NCBI GenBank assembly: GCA_013146195.2
Contig: CM028379.1
Span: 85,719,661 to 85,783,660 of the forward strand
DNA length: 64,000 nt
From: Codonopsis lanceolata
Lineage: Eukaryota; Streptophyta; Magnoliopsida; Asterales; Campanulaceae
Direction: 5' to 3'
Shown: positions 11,480-22,174 of the stretch, in pieces
How the letters are laid out: each line of letters opens with the position of its first letter
How positions within the stretch are numbered: the first letter of the stretch is position 1
Program-made: the position numbers and the translations under genes
The notes under the pieces: generated by a model
Told to the model about the DNA's origin: nothing
The model's database searches: none
Seen by the model: the letters and a program-made list of their open reading frames with translations, nothing else

Positions 11480-13228
11480 GTAAAGAGGCGGAATTCTGAA
11501 GAAAGCTCTACTCAGTGGACTACGGGAATTGCTGAAGTCCAGCTTCCAATTGAGTATGCATTATTTCTATTTTATGGGTCTTTAGGTCTTTGTTTTTCTG
11601 GTGTCATGGGTCGACTCTGCCTGTTAATACATCTTTTGTAGAGTTTTTGGATAGCTTATCTTTAAGACATTCATGATCATGATGTAGATTATATACTTTC
11701 TATGTAAATAGGACGCGTCACCTGTTTTGACGCTTGTTTTATATATCTTTACTTATCAAAAAAAAAACTAAGGCATGTTTGCCATGGTTTGCAGGACCAT
11801 GCATTCTTTATGGTATTGGCTGTGAGGAATGGAAAGCAAATGAAGTGAAAAGTGGAAAATTATCTGCCAAAAAAATTAAAACCTGGAATAGAAACGGAGG
11901 ATTTTGTTTAGCTCGTATCATTAGAAACTGTGTTTTTCTTGATATTCTTGACCTTTATATTGGCTTCATTGTTACAACCTTGCAGATACAAACTGAAAAA
12001 TATTGAGGAAACCGAGGCTGCCAAAAAGCTATTGCAGGAAAAAAGGCTTGTTGGTAGAGCCAAAATTGACTCTGGTATACCTTCGAGCTATAGTGCAGAC
12101 TATTTCCAACGCGGCAAGGACTATGCCGAGAAACTTAGAAGAGGTTTGTGACAGTTGCTTCTTGCTTATTCCCCCAGCAACCACAGATGCACACACAAGG
12201 GGAGGGTTATCCACGCACTTTCACACACACATTCTGACACATTCACATGCAAGTATTAGTAGCACAACAAATGATTTAAAATCCAAATACTAAACAAGAT
12301 GGGCACTATAAAAGAGTAAAAATAATTAATTCTTTCCAGACATGGGGTTTCCCATTCCATCCAGACAAATAAAGATTCGATGCGATGAAAAACATAAATG
12401 CGTACCACTCACAATATATGACTATGGAACCCACACCAAGATTATGTTCAACCTGAAATATTTAAGGAAATTACACCTAAAAAGATTACGAGGACCCAAG
12501 AGGTGGGAGAGATGGCAAGGGCACTGAAGTAAAGACCTTGAGGTCCTTGGTTCCAATCCCCATACTAACAAGGGGTCATACTTACCTAATAAGAAAAAAA
12601 AGATTACGAAATGGGTCATATAAGTGAAGACATAAAGGAAACATTCATGGAGGGCAAATAAAGGTTCCTTTGTTTGGGAGTTTGCCAATTCAATACTCCC
12701 TGACCCAGTAGACCCTGCAACAATTGTCACAAGCCCTGCAAGAGTGTGAGTGTTGAGTGTGCGTGTGTGAGAGAGAGAGAGAGAGAGAGAGTGAGTTTGG
12801 TATTTGTGTGTTAGTTTCTTGACCAAGGGAGAGGTAAGTACTCTCAACAGTCCACTGTACCTGATTTGCTTTAGGTTCACGCAAAATTCAAATTGGGTTC
12901 ATGTCCATTGTTTACTGAGGTTCAAACCATATTTAATTCTACTAATTGTTAGTATTACTGTGTATGACTGCTGGGTGTGGATTTCATTAACAGGATTTGC
13001 AATTTGGTGCAAGTATTTTTTCTTTTTGTGTGAATTAATGGTTTACACGATGTAATACTTGCAGAACATCCAGAGTTATACAAGGATAGGGCGGCAGAAA
13101 CTAGCGGTATGGAATCTAGATCTAGCGAGCCCTCTGTAGATGGTGCTGGGCGAAGACAAGCCGCAACAGATGAATTCATGCTTGAGCGGTTTCGCAAAAG
13201 AGAACGCCATCGTGTTATAAGGAGATGA
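11480..13228 (+). CDS. TLS1/C9orf78 (HCA59 family) homolog, last three exons
   Basis: Three exons join in frame: 11480-11553, 11986-12143 and 13065-13228 (stop TGA 13226-13228), giving 131 residues. The splice junctions are normal (tttcactcag/GT; ttgcag/AT; ttgcag/AA; donors gtatgc and gtttgt). The order VKRRNSEESSTQW, TGIAEVQLPIE, KLKNIEETEAAKKLL, then SSYSADYFQRGKDYAEKLRR, EHPELYKDR, and the C-terminal AATDEFMLERFRKRE matches the C-terminal half of the HCA59/C9orf78 family. C9orf78 is a nuclear spliceosome-associated protein; the fission yeast relative Tls1 acts in splicing. The N-terminal exons are not present in the 11 kb upstream, which is LINE debris. Either the gene has a very large TE-filled intron and starts outside the window, or this is a truncated copy. 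Intact frame and splice sites favour a live gene. Confidence 0.8.
11590..11770 (+). mobile_element. LINE 3' tail in intron of the TLS1-like gene
   Basis: The same 3' end as the LINE at 6050-6226 (ttttgtagagtttttgga, aggacgcgtcacctgttttgacgc, tatcaaaaaaaaa) lies in sense orientation in the first visible intron. It is extremely 5' truncated, with only 3' UTR left. A TSD was not identified. Confidence 0.75.
12492..12596 (+). mobile_element. Short tRNA-derived SINE with 13-bp TSD in intron
   Basis: About 105 bp with a B-box-like ggttccaatccc at 12549-12560 and an A-box-like gggagagatggcaagggc upstream, ending in poly-A. The 13 bases aaaaagattacga occur at 12479-12491 before it and 12597-12609 after it. 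It sits in the second visible intron of the TLS1-like gene. Confidence 0.75.
12769..12792 (+). repeat. (GA)n microsatellite in intron
   Basis: Uninterrupted GA run directly after a GT-rich stretch in the second visible intron of the TLS1-like gene. Confidence 0.9.
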
Positions 13229-13458
13229 CCCACATATTACAGCCCCTTATTCTAACCTTGCTAGAAATCCAAGTAGGTTCTGTTCCAGGAATCTTTCTTC
13301 TTTGGGTAGCAGAAGGGACCTGTCATTTCCTTTTCTTTTTCGGACTTGCTGTGCCGTTACACCCAACTTTTTACAGCTAAAATTTGATTCTGGTGATTTT
13401 TTCTATTGCTTCGAGTCGCAATATTTTAGTTTGGCCTAATGACAGATCATTCTACCAT
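13229..13458 (+). other. Likely 3' UTR and downstream flank of the TLS1-like gene
   Basis: Follows the TGA directly. It contains no other frame or element end, is moderately T-rich, and has no consensus AATAAA that I could place with confidence. Confidence 0.5.
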
Positions 13459-13736
13459 ACTTTGCTTAAACTCCAGTTTTACACATCATACTTTATTTTT
13501 CATTGTTTTACCACTTTTCTTAGTTTACGCAAGTTATTTAATCGTTTACCCCCCTGCAGGTACCGTTAAATTATTTAACGAAAAGTTGATGCAGTAAATC
13601 ATAAAAAGTACACGACGTCAACTTGTTGAAAAAATTAACATGTTAAGGGGTGAATAGTTTGAAAACCTTGCCTAAACTAAGACCGGTAAAACGATGAAAA
13701 AAAGTACGGTGTGTAAAATCGGAGTTTTAGCAAAGT
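13459..13736. mobile_element. Foldback MITE with about 55-bp inverted ends
   Basis: Left arm 13459-13512 (actttgcttaaactcc, ttttacaca, tactttatttttcattgttttacc) is the imperfect inverse of right arm 13685-13736 (ggtaaaacgatgaaaaaaa, gtgtgtaaaa, ggagttttagcaaagt). The interior is short, AT-rich and non-coding. The exact superfamily and TSD cannot be settled. Confidence 0.7.
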
Positions 13737-13889
13737 GCCACTAGTCATTTTGTCATGAACCTTTTTAGTTTTAATGTTATCTTTAGTTTGCATAATGAAA
13801 TCCTCTTTTTGTGGATGTTATCGTCAGGGCATTTTCTTTGATTAAAGTTTCATTTTTTACCAATTTTTTTTCATAATGTTTGGACTATT

Positions 13890-14741
13890 GTTTGTACGTC
13901 TTGTGCAGCTTTGGTGTGATGCAATGCACAGGCCTCTTGGTGTGCACCAAATGTTTGCTGCACAAGCCTCCTGCTGTGCACCAAACCTTGATTGCGCATG
14001 CCTTTGCTATGTACCAAACCCTGGCCGCACAGGGCTTTTGATGTGCATCAAACCCGTGGCCGCACAGCTTGGTTGCAACTAACCATTGCAACAGTATGTT
14101 ATAACCATTTTGACATGCAAATTTTGTTATTTTTCATAAATGAAAACATTTCTTACGGAGCATAGTGTTGTAGGTCCTACCAATAATATGATCATTCCAG
14201 TTCAAAATATTGTTATAGATTACACTGATGTGTTTACAATGTACGCATATTTTCTTTATTGAGAGGATTTGTGTGATTGGGTACGTGCTAGGAGAAAGAA
14301 ATATGGCCTTGTGCTAGGGGAAAGGAACATGGCATTGTTCATTGTTTTGAGGGTATAAATTTGGACTAGTGTATGTATTTTTATTTAAACTTGTTATTTT
14401 CACTAGTGATATGTATTAAATGTGATTTCTGATGGTTTGTATTTTATTAATATTCGTCAAATGTTTTTAAAGTATTTAGAGGAAATTTGATATCTGAACA
14501 TACTCTACATACTTTGGCTCTGGTTCTAGCTCAACATGGTCATCAATATATTGGAAATGCATATGCATTGGCTTTGGCTCAACATGTTGAAAAATGCCTA
14601 ACATGGTCCTCAACATGCTTCGGAGGCACTTTTACATTTTGTTCACGCATATGTTGCATTTCTCGTCTAGTGTAAATTCTATTAATTGTATTTCATGTAA
14701 TCAATTCATCAAACAACCAATATTCCATGTTATAGTGTAAA
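13890..14741 (+). mobile_element. MULE A, left part (array plus first-exon remnant)
   Basis: A 34-bp tandem array (13910-14085) is followed by 14160-14345. That stretch is similar at DNA level to the start of the MULE transposase at 52340-52500 (gttatagattacactgatgtgtt; ttgtgtgattgggt). The rest up to 14741 is AT-rich and non-coding, probably internal or intron DNA. The Tat element inserted at 14741/14742 splits this MULE. Its other side is at 38104-38400. Confidence 0.6.
13910..14085 (+). repeat. 34-bp tandem array, MULE subterminal (about 5 units)
   Basis: Units such as tggtgtgcaccaaatgtttg.. recur every 34 bp with heavy divergence. In another phase the unit is tggccgcacagggcttttga... The shape corresponds to arrays at 38170-38385 (inverse orientation) and 52135-52320. 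Confidence 0.75.
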
Positions 14742-14955
14742 TGTGAGTGCCTCGGATTTCCATTGATCACCTCCCACTCGTGAAAGCGGGTGGTTTCAAA
14801 ATAAATCATTAAGCGTGTGTAATACGCATGGCCTCAAATGTAGACTCAAAATATTAAAACAGAATTGTCATCTTTATTTTAAGGAAAAAAAAAACTAAAT
14901 GTAATCAGATTTGTAAAAAGGGTTCGGAGGATAAGTTACGAGGTGAGAAAGTGTT

Positions 14956-16262
14956 GGATCATCTCCAATCGTGCCCCCAAATCCTTGATTTGGGGGTTTG
15001 GTCTATCATGTTCACTTCACGCTCCAACCGTGCCTCCCAACCCAATCCCAAATTTGGGGATTGTTACAATGCTACCCCAAATTTGGGGTTCCACTGTAGC
15101 TTTACCCCAAATTTGGGGTTGGTGGGTCCCATTCTATTAAATTAATTTTTAATAATTATATAATTGTTAAAATTATTTATAATATTATATTTTTTATTTA
15201 AATGTATTAAAATTAATAAATACCTAATACTAGATAATATAAATTAGATAACATTTTTAATTCAATAATTTTATAACTTTTTTTTTCTATTATTAAGTAT
15301 TTTAAATTATTGAACATTTTTAATTCAATAATTTATAACATTTTTTTCTATTATTTGTAGATTTCGTTTACAAATAAATAAATAAATTATTATTATACTA
15401 ATTATAGAACACCAATTTCACATTTAAACTAAAAAAATACATACATATTAAAATTTAAAATTATTAGAACATTTATAAACTTAAAAGTGCATAGATTAAC
15501 ACACCACAAATAAAATGACATACAACTTGAAAAACACTTATACATAACTTCAAAAAAAATACATAACTTAAAAAAAAGACATAAGTAAAAAAAAAAAAGC
15601 TGACAAATAACTTAAAAATACATACAATTTAAAAATATGAACACCAAAAACTTAAAATAACAATACTAAACATTAATAATATTAAAAACTAGATAATAGC
15701 TAATATTCTGGGAGATGACTTGTTGGTAGATCAAAATTAAATTGATCGAAAACGTATGAATGCTGTTGAGATCCCTGCCCTTCATTTTGAGATCCATGCC
15801 CTTCATCCTCAGATCTATTGAATTGAGATCCTTTTCCTTGACGTGGAAATGATTAAAAACTCTGACATTGACTTCTTCTTTGCATAATTTTTAATTGTTC
15901 ACCGCGAAAAAATTCACGCATGATCGGATCGGGTATAGAATTCAAATCTTTGAATATTATTTTATTTTCTTCCCTTTGTTTACAAATTTCATTACCAACC
16001 TTCAATTGCTCAACAAGTTCTTTGTTTTGATGAATTATTTTTAACACATTTCTTCTTTTTTCCTTTTCCCTTTTACTTGCCTTATCCCAATAGCAAATTA
16101 ATATACATGTTGATAAATAAAGTAAAAGAAAAAAATAGAATATGCTAAGGAATATTATATTTGGGGTGAGATTTGGGGTTGTGGGTTGGAGTTGAAATAG
16201 TGTTTGGTGCTGAATGAACCAAATAATCTGACCAAATTTGGGGTTGATGGTTGGAGATGGCC
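14956..16262. mobile_element. PIF/Harbinger-like element in the LTR
   Basis: The uninterrupted LTR reads gtgttaggcac at this point. Here gtgtt is followed by GGATCATCTCCAATC, and the far end is GGTTGGAGATGGCC followed by TTAGGCAC. The ends are therefore imperfect inverted repeats (GGCCATCTCCAACC) with a degraded TTA target site, as in PIF/Harbinger elements. Subterminal ccccaaatttggggtt repeats mark both sides (15050-15120; 16150-16250). Transposase is absent. Confidence 0.75.
15853..16047 (-). pseudogene. Remnant of PIF/Harbinger ORF1 (Myb/NAM-associated C-terminus)
   Basis: A 64-residue frame with EICKQREENKIIFKDLNSI and FFRGEQLKIMQRR resembles the C-terminal tail of plant PIF/Harbinger ORF1 (Myb-like, NAM-associated C-terminal) proteins. 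That tail typically has '..EE.KIM..D.S.M......+....EI..+R'. The DNA-binding N-terminus and the transposase ORF are missing, so this is a leftover of an autonomous ancestor. Confidence 0.5.
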
Positions 16263-17439
16263 TTAGGCACCCAACTCATCCTTTTGGTCTCAAAATAGAT
16301 TTTTGGCTAAAATATTTTTTATTATATTTATTTAACAGATAAAATAAAACATTCAAACATATATATATGTATCTATATTATTACAAATTTGTAGCAGTCT
16401 CCTTTCGGGAGTTACGAATACATTTATAAATATTTGACCATAATAATGACTCTTTTTAGTGCTATTTCCTAAAGAAATTCGGCACATAACTGCTTATATT
16501 TATTACATCGGACCGGTTTAAATAACACTTTTTATAAATAAAACTTTAAATAGCCTACCTTTTGAAACATGGAGGCTTTATCTCGTATCAACTAGCTTCT
16601 AGTAGATTTTAGGGTGCGCTCACTCTATCCTTTCGGAAGAGGGAGTATTTTTGCTGTTGCGGAGATTCGGGCAGAATAACTGCTTCCGAAAGTTGTTTTC
16701 TGGCCTCGGGAATCCGGTTAAGCAAATGTTTACTTTTTTGCTGTTGTTTGCTTGCTGACGGCGGAAATCGGGCAGAGCAACTGTTTGCTTTTTGCGGATT
16801 TGGCGTCTGGATTCTGCAAGCAACTGCTCTTTTTGGGATTTTTGGACCGATGGAATAGGGTGGAACCCTAGCAGGGTAGCTAGGTTTCACTTTAATCGGT
16901 TGGTTTTGTGTTTGGGAAAGATTTGACGGAGCTTTGGGGCTAGAGGAGGGAAAACTCTCAGAGCGATCTCTCAGAACTCACTGCGGAGAAATTTTAACTG
17001 CGTGCGGTGTGTGAAAACTGTGTACATGACTGTGTGAATTCCTGAAGCTGAGGCCTTCTATTTATAGGTTGAGATTGTCATTCCTTCATCGTTAAAATTT
17101 ATCATTCTGTGTTTCACCGGCTTGTACCATGCGCTTGAGAGATTGCACTTTAGGCAAATTGCAACAGTGCACAGGGCACTATTGGGTGCCACCCATGGGA
17201 GTAGTGGGTGTTGCGCCAAGAGGTGGCATGGGTGGTGCCAGGCTCCTTTTTAATCCTCCTTTTTGATACTTTGGCCCCTTGCATTTCACTGATTGTGCAT
17301 CATGCTTTTTCTTTTGCATTTTAAACCCTGTAACTTGACATTCGTTAGAGTTTTAACAGGTCTTGATATCTGGGTGTCATCCCTGTTTCTCCAAAAAAAA
17401 AAAGTTACATACCAGTGGTACGAAATTGGGGTGTCTACA

Positions 17440-17449
17440 AAGCCCCTCA
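17440..17449 (-). other. Polypurine tract of the Tat element
   Basis: On the minus strand tgaggggctt directly precedes the 3' LTR start TGTAGACACC. It fixes the minus orientation of the element. Confidence 0.8.
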
Positions 17450-17796
17450 ACGATGGAGTTTACGGGTAACCCGAAGCTTACCGAGTAAACGAACATCGTT
17501 GATAAGAAATAGACTCCCAAATTTCGTGGAAATTATAATGGGGAGTAATGCAACAGGTAGCAGTTATAATGCAACAGTTTATAGGGCAGTTCAAATCTCA
17601 CATACCCTAGACATATTTAGTCAGTTATAACAGGTTATCGTAGTTTTTAAGCAGATATGCAAATTAAATGCTCTAATGGTCGGACCTACCGAAATAGGCT
17701 GCCTACGTATCCCTTATAAAAGGAATCAGATCAAACGTAATTCGGCCTCATACAAATAAACAACAGCCACTTGGTGGGATACTTGGATCAAACATC

Positions 17797-18204
17797 ATAT
17801 CCTCAAAGGGTCGGACCCTTCGCCGAACACGATGGTGGGACATCATCATAAGACATTGCATCCTCAGGGTAGGACCCTTCATCGAACACAATGGTGGGAC
17901 ACGTCATAAGACATCGCATCCTCAAATGGTCGGACCCTTCGCCGAACACGATGGTGGGACACATCATAAGACATCGCAGCCTCAAAGGGTCGGACCCTTC
18001 GCCGAACACGATGGTGGGACACATCATAAGACATCACAGCCTCAAAGGGCCGGACCCTTCGCCGAACACGATGGTGGAACACATCATAAGACATCGCAGC
18101 CTCAAAGGGTCGGACCCTTCGGTGAACACGATGGTGGAACACATCATAAGACATCGCAGCCTCAAAGGGTCAGACACTTCGCCGAACACGATGGTGGAAC
18201 ACAT
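17797..18204. repeat. 60-bp tandem array (about 7 units) in the Tat 3' UTR
   Basis: The unit tcaaagggtcggacccttcg..cacgatggtgggacacatcataagacatcgcagcc repeats with almost exact 60-bp register, nearly identical in the last five copies and looser in the first two. Each unit holds the short palindrome gggtcggaccc. Frames run through the array on both strands because 60 is a multiple of three, but they encode only the repeat. Tandem arrays in the 3' UTR of Tat/Ogre elements are an established source of satellites. Confidence 0.95.
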
Positions 18205-18234
18205 AATTTGCATTCAACATGTAAAATACTTTAC

Positions 18235-18525
18235 CTGTCCTTTCTCTTGCTTTCTTCTGCTTTCTCTTGCTTTCTCCTGCTTTCCTTGCCTTTTCTCTTG
18301 TTCTGCTTTTGCTTTGCTGCTTTTTTGCTTTGCTGCTTTCTTGTCCTTGCACTGCTTTTCCTTTCTTTTCTTTTCTTTTGCTTTTTTTTTTTGCTTTTTT
18401 TCCCCTTGCACTGCTCTTCTTTTTTTGCTTATCTTTTTTTTTCTTATATCTTGCTCTTCTTTTTTTTTTGCTTCTCTTTTCTTTTTTTTTTCTTTTTTCT
18501 TCTTCTTTTTCAGGCATCTTACTAG
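18235..18525 (+). repeat. Pyrimidine-rich low-complexity tract
   Basis: Almost pure C/T on the plus strand with ctttctcttgctttc and gcttttttt-type units. It explains the apparent Lys/Glu-rich or Phe/Ser-rich frames on the two strands, which I do not accept as genes. It lies just upstream of the plant-mobile-domain gene and may be part of its promoter. Confidence 0.9.
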
Positions 18526-18920
18526 GATTGGAATGGCATAATTCTATTTTTTCTGCTTTTCTTGCAGTTGTTCTACTGGGGACATAAGTCTTCCTTTGGA
18601 TTTTGATGGATGACCGTCACTTTTTCGTTAACAAAGTTAACTTTGTTAACTTTCTGTTAAAGCTTTCAAGGCCTTTTTCGCAATTTGAGCAAACTTGGGA
18701 ATTTAAATGCTGCACTTTGACTTTGGGGGGGAGGAAAGCGAAACTTTCCAATCCTTTCTTCATATTACGGGATGGAAGTGGCAGAAGCAACATCTTCATC
18801 ATTTTCATTTTTTTCTTCTTCGTTCCTTCTTCCACCATTGTTGTTGCCGACAAGCTTTCTTACTCATTTCTTCGCCTTTTCTCGATTTTCTTTCGTCAAA
18901 TTGATTGTTTTTCTTGATAG

Positions 18921-21479
18921 ATGGCTTCTTTTTCGCGATCTTGGAAAGGGAAGGCACCGATGCATCCGGATTCGAGGCGAGGAACGCCAGGAAGTTCCTC
19001 CTTTAACCCGAAATTATATCAAATATTGGTTTTCTAAGGATGATTGGGGAAACATCCTTCGCGATCGGCATATCCACGTTTCTAATCTTCCAAATCCTGC
19101 TGTAAGTTTCTTTTTTCATAAACTCATTTGGTTGATTTTTTAGATCTGTTGGATTTCTTACTGTTTTTGGCTTTTGGAGTATACCAGCTCTTGATTTTGA
19201 TGTTTATGCATGCAATTTATATGCTAAAATAATGCAATTTGGCAATTATATATAGCAAAAATATGAAATTCGTGCTATTTAATTTTGCGATGCATACTTG
19301 AGCAATTGGCACTATTTAATTTTGCGATGCATTATTTCATGTAACTGATATATTTTGACTATATGATGCATGCTTGGGCTAAAAATATTTTCATGATGCA
19401 TGTTCATGCGGTATATCATTCAGATATATGGTGCATTTTTTTCAGATATATATATATTTTTCGGATGCATGCACGTACTGCGGATATATTTTGTATGCAA
19501 GAATGCAGCAGAATATGCTTTCTAAGATATATGCAAAATGCAATATTTCATGTTACATTTTCTTTTCATTTTTCATTTCATTTTTTATGCAAAATGCAAC
19601 GGAAATGTATTTCTAAATGCAGTATATGCAAATGCAACTTTTATTTTATGAATACATGCAAAATGCAACATAAATATTTTTTTTATTTTTTTACATGCAT
19701 GCAAAACATAACATGGGTATTTTATTCTGGATGCAACATGATATGTATATTTTGATATGCATAGTAGGAATGACACGGTATTATTGGCATGCATGGGGCT
19801 TAATGAAAGATAAGAATTTTACCTCCCCTTTCTTTCTGATTCTGAGATGCTGCTATTTTTTTCCTTTCAGGCACGTAGGGCTTTGACTAAAGTTCGGGCC
19901 AGCTGCGATAAAGTCGCAACTATTTATAATTCGATGCCTTTGCAGGCACAGCTTCTGGTGGAGTCCTCTGGTTTCGGCGTGTTTTTGCGCGTGTTTCGTC
20001 CCTTCCGTAGTTACCTGCCTATTTTTGAGGTTTTGCGGGACTACTGGTGGGATACCACCCATACCTTTCATTTTAGTTGGGGCGAAGCAACTCTGACTTT
20101 ATGCGACTTTGCCGCAATTACGGGCATCTCTACTGGTATCGACAGGACCCTGGAGCCGGATTATTCCCTCAGACATCATCATGATGTGGTTGAGGATCTT
20201 TTGGGCTTTGAGCCAGAATATAAAACCGCCGACGAGATTAAGATTGGCAGCGTGAAGAGTTGGCTTTTGCAACATGCCGGACAATTTGACAAAGATGATA
20301 GCGATGCTGTAACTCGCATTGCCAGGGCATTTTTATAACTGGGGGCAGGTAGGCTTGGTTGGGCTGTATCGTTTTTTCTTTTGATATTTTTACCAGTATA
20401 TTTTCTTTTCTTTATTATTTTTATGCCTGACCCTTTTTTTTTTTTTTTTTTTCTTTTGCAGGTCTGGGCCTACTCTGTTTTCCACTTTACTCCAGGCCCA
20501 TTGCATAACCACATTCACGAGCCACCGTTTTTGGCTGAGTTTGTGAATGCAAACCAAGTAGAGGAGGATCGGGACGGCCGTTATCTGGACGAGATAATGA
20601 TGCAGGACAGGATAGCGAGTTCGAGCTCGGGTACTGTGCACCTATCTCCCTGGAGGGGTCTAGTTGGGCCTTATCTGATTTCTCTAGAGATGAGCCGTTG
20701 CCGGATTCTGATGGTGTCGATCATGGTCGATTCGCTGGATATGGGAGAGCGGGTTAACCGTCAGCATTTCCTGTATCCGGTGCCTCCAGTGACACCTCCT
20801 GCACCTCCAGCCTGGGTGATTGTCCCAGATTTCTTGCCTAACAGGTATCAGTACCTGTCGAGATTCATCGTTCCTCAGGGTGATTATCCCAACATGTCTT
20901 ACGAGGATTTCTTCAAGATGGTTCTTCACCCTACCCCTGTAGCAGCTAGGCGTGCATCCGACGTTTCTGATAGGCCAAGGCCTTCTCGTCTGGTTCCCGA
21001 TGCAGAGTCGGACTTTTTCGTGCCTGTCGAGGATTTCTCCACCTTCCAGTATCATCGTGATGGAAGACTCGTGGGGGAAGTTTTGCTCGATATTGAGATC
21101 CCAGAGCTGTATCAGATTCCTGAGCGGACCCACGTGGTATATTTTTCTACTTTTTCATACTTGTATCATTTTTTCTTTTTCTTCTCGATGCTGACATATT
21201 TTTTTTGTTTCACACCTTCTTTCCCAGGTTGATGCTTCTTCGTACAGAAAGGTGGTGAAGGGATTTCTCAACGTCACCAAATTATACAAGCGGCTTTTGG
21301 ATGAATTCACTTGCCGAGGGAATGATGCTGTCAACCAGGCCAGGCGCCGGGGTGAGGATGATGATGATGATGCCGATGGGTCGAGTCGTACCCGAGCAAG
21401 AGGACGGGAGTATAGGATTGGCGGGACCGGTCCCCGGGTTATGGGTGGTGATTTAGGCAGATCTTCTCGTGGCCATTAG
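18921..21479 (+). pseudogene. Antisense ORF 1 of the Tat element: plant mobile domain protein, spliced, broken
   Basis: Four exons on the strand opposite to gag-pol: 18921-19101 (ATG, MASFSRSWKGKAPMHPDSRR), 19870-20348, 20462-21136 and 21228-21479 (stop TAG). Splice sites are normal (gtaagt, ttcag, ttgcag, cccag). Exon 2 has a plant mobile domain layout: FRPFRSYLPIFEVLRDYWWD, TFHFSWGEATLTLCDFAAITG, then IGSVKSWLLQHAGQFDKDD. Exon 3 continues VWAYSVFHFTPGPL and SPWRGLVGPYL. The C-terminus is acidic then basic (GEDDDDDADGSSRTRARGRE). Damage includes a frame change in exon 1 near 19007 and an in-frame TAA at 20336. Such domains are known from MAIN/MAIL host proteins and as TE cargo. The protein's role in the element is unknown. 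Confidence 0.75.
19190..19790 (+). repeat. ATGCA-rich intron segment
   Basis: The first intron of the antisense plant-mobile-domain gene is densely sprinkled with atgca, gcatgc and aaaatgcaac words (for example 19365-19400, 19495-19545, 19588-19640, 19690-19705). These are not in regular tandem register. Confidence 0.6.
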
Positions 21480-22031
21480 CCCTTGTTTTACCTGTACTTT
21501 ATTGTTTTCGTTGTACTAGACTCTGTATATATTTCTATATGCAATGTAATTTTATTTTTATTCTACGATGCATGATATAAATATGAAGACTCAATTATTC
21601 TAGGAATAAAAGAAATCTAAATCATTTATCTAAGGTAACGACACACTGCAGTTTAAGGACAGAGGTTTCGAGGGATACACCTGCAGATTTAAAAATGGGG
21701 ATATCCTGCATTTTATGGGGAAGAAGAGGCAGCCGCCTCTTCCCGTGTTTGATCTTTTCTCGTTGGTAGGCGAAGGCTATTGCCTAGCTTCGGTCCTTTC
21801 TTGCCTTCCTTGTGAACGAAAAGGGCCAACAGTGGAGCAACCAGAGTCAGAAACGGGGATACCAGGCAGTTTCGGGAGACAAAGGTGGGACCCCTAGGCC
21901 CCGCCCATGGAGGATGTGGGCGCGGCTCCCAGAGTTTCCATGGGTGGCGCTCATAGCTTCTCTTATGCATTCCTATTTCAGCCACTATTCATGTACTGTG
22001 ATCAATATTCGGCCGTTTCCACAATTTTCAG

Positions 22032-22039
22032 TATAAAAG
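22032..22039 (+). promoter_or_regulatory. TATA box of antisense ORF 2
   Basis: tataaaag lies about 140 bp before the ATG at 22175. It is followed by a pyrimidine-rich leader that ends in a 3' splice site (ttttttttccag) three bases before the ATG, so the 5' UTR probably contains a small intron. The whole stretch 21480-22174 has no other gene. The transcript end of ORF 1 must lie in its first part. Confidence 0.6.
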
Positions 22040-22174
22040 GGAGTCGAGGCAGCGTTTATTTTCACACCATCTGCCTTTCTTCATTCTCTTGAGATGTAAC
22101 CAATTATGAGCTTTCTCTGCTCTGTCTCTCTTTTCTTTAGTCAGATATAACATTTTTTTGTTTTTTTTCCAGAA

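Larger units (their letters stand above)
14742..17439 (-). repeat. 3' LTR of the Tat element (with PIF/Harbinger insert)
   Basis: Matches the right LTR at 36746-38103 end to end except for the insert 14956-16262. Read on the minus strand it starts TGTAGACACCCC and ends GGCACTCACA. A TATA-like TATAAATAG (minus strand, about 17058-17066) corresponds to the one in the other LTR. Confidence 0.9.

Noticed and set aside
18170..18517. Minus-strand Lys-rich frame
   Set aside because: Direct product of the pyrimidine-rich tract, with no domain or codon signal.
17891..18541. Long frames on both strands through the 60-bp repeats
   Set aside because: 60 is divisible by three, so the array is open in several frames; the translations are pure repeats followed by Phe/Ser- or Lys/Glu-rich low complexity.
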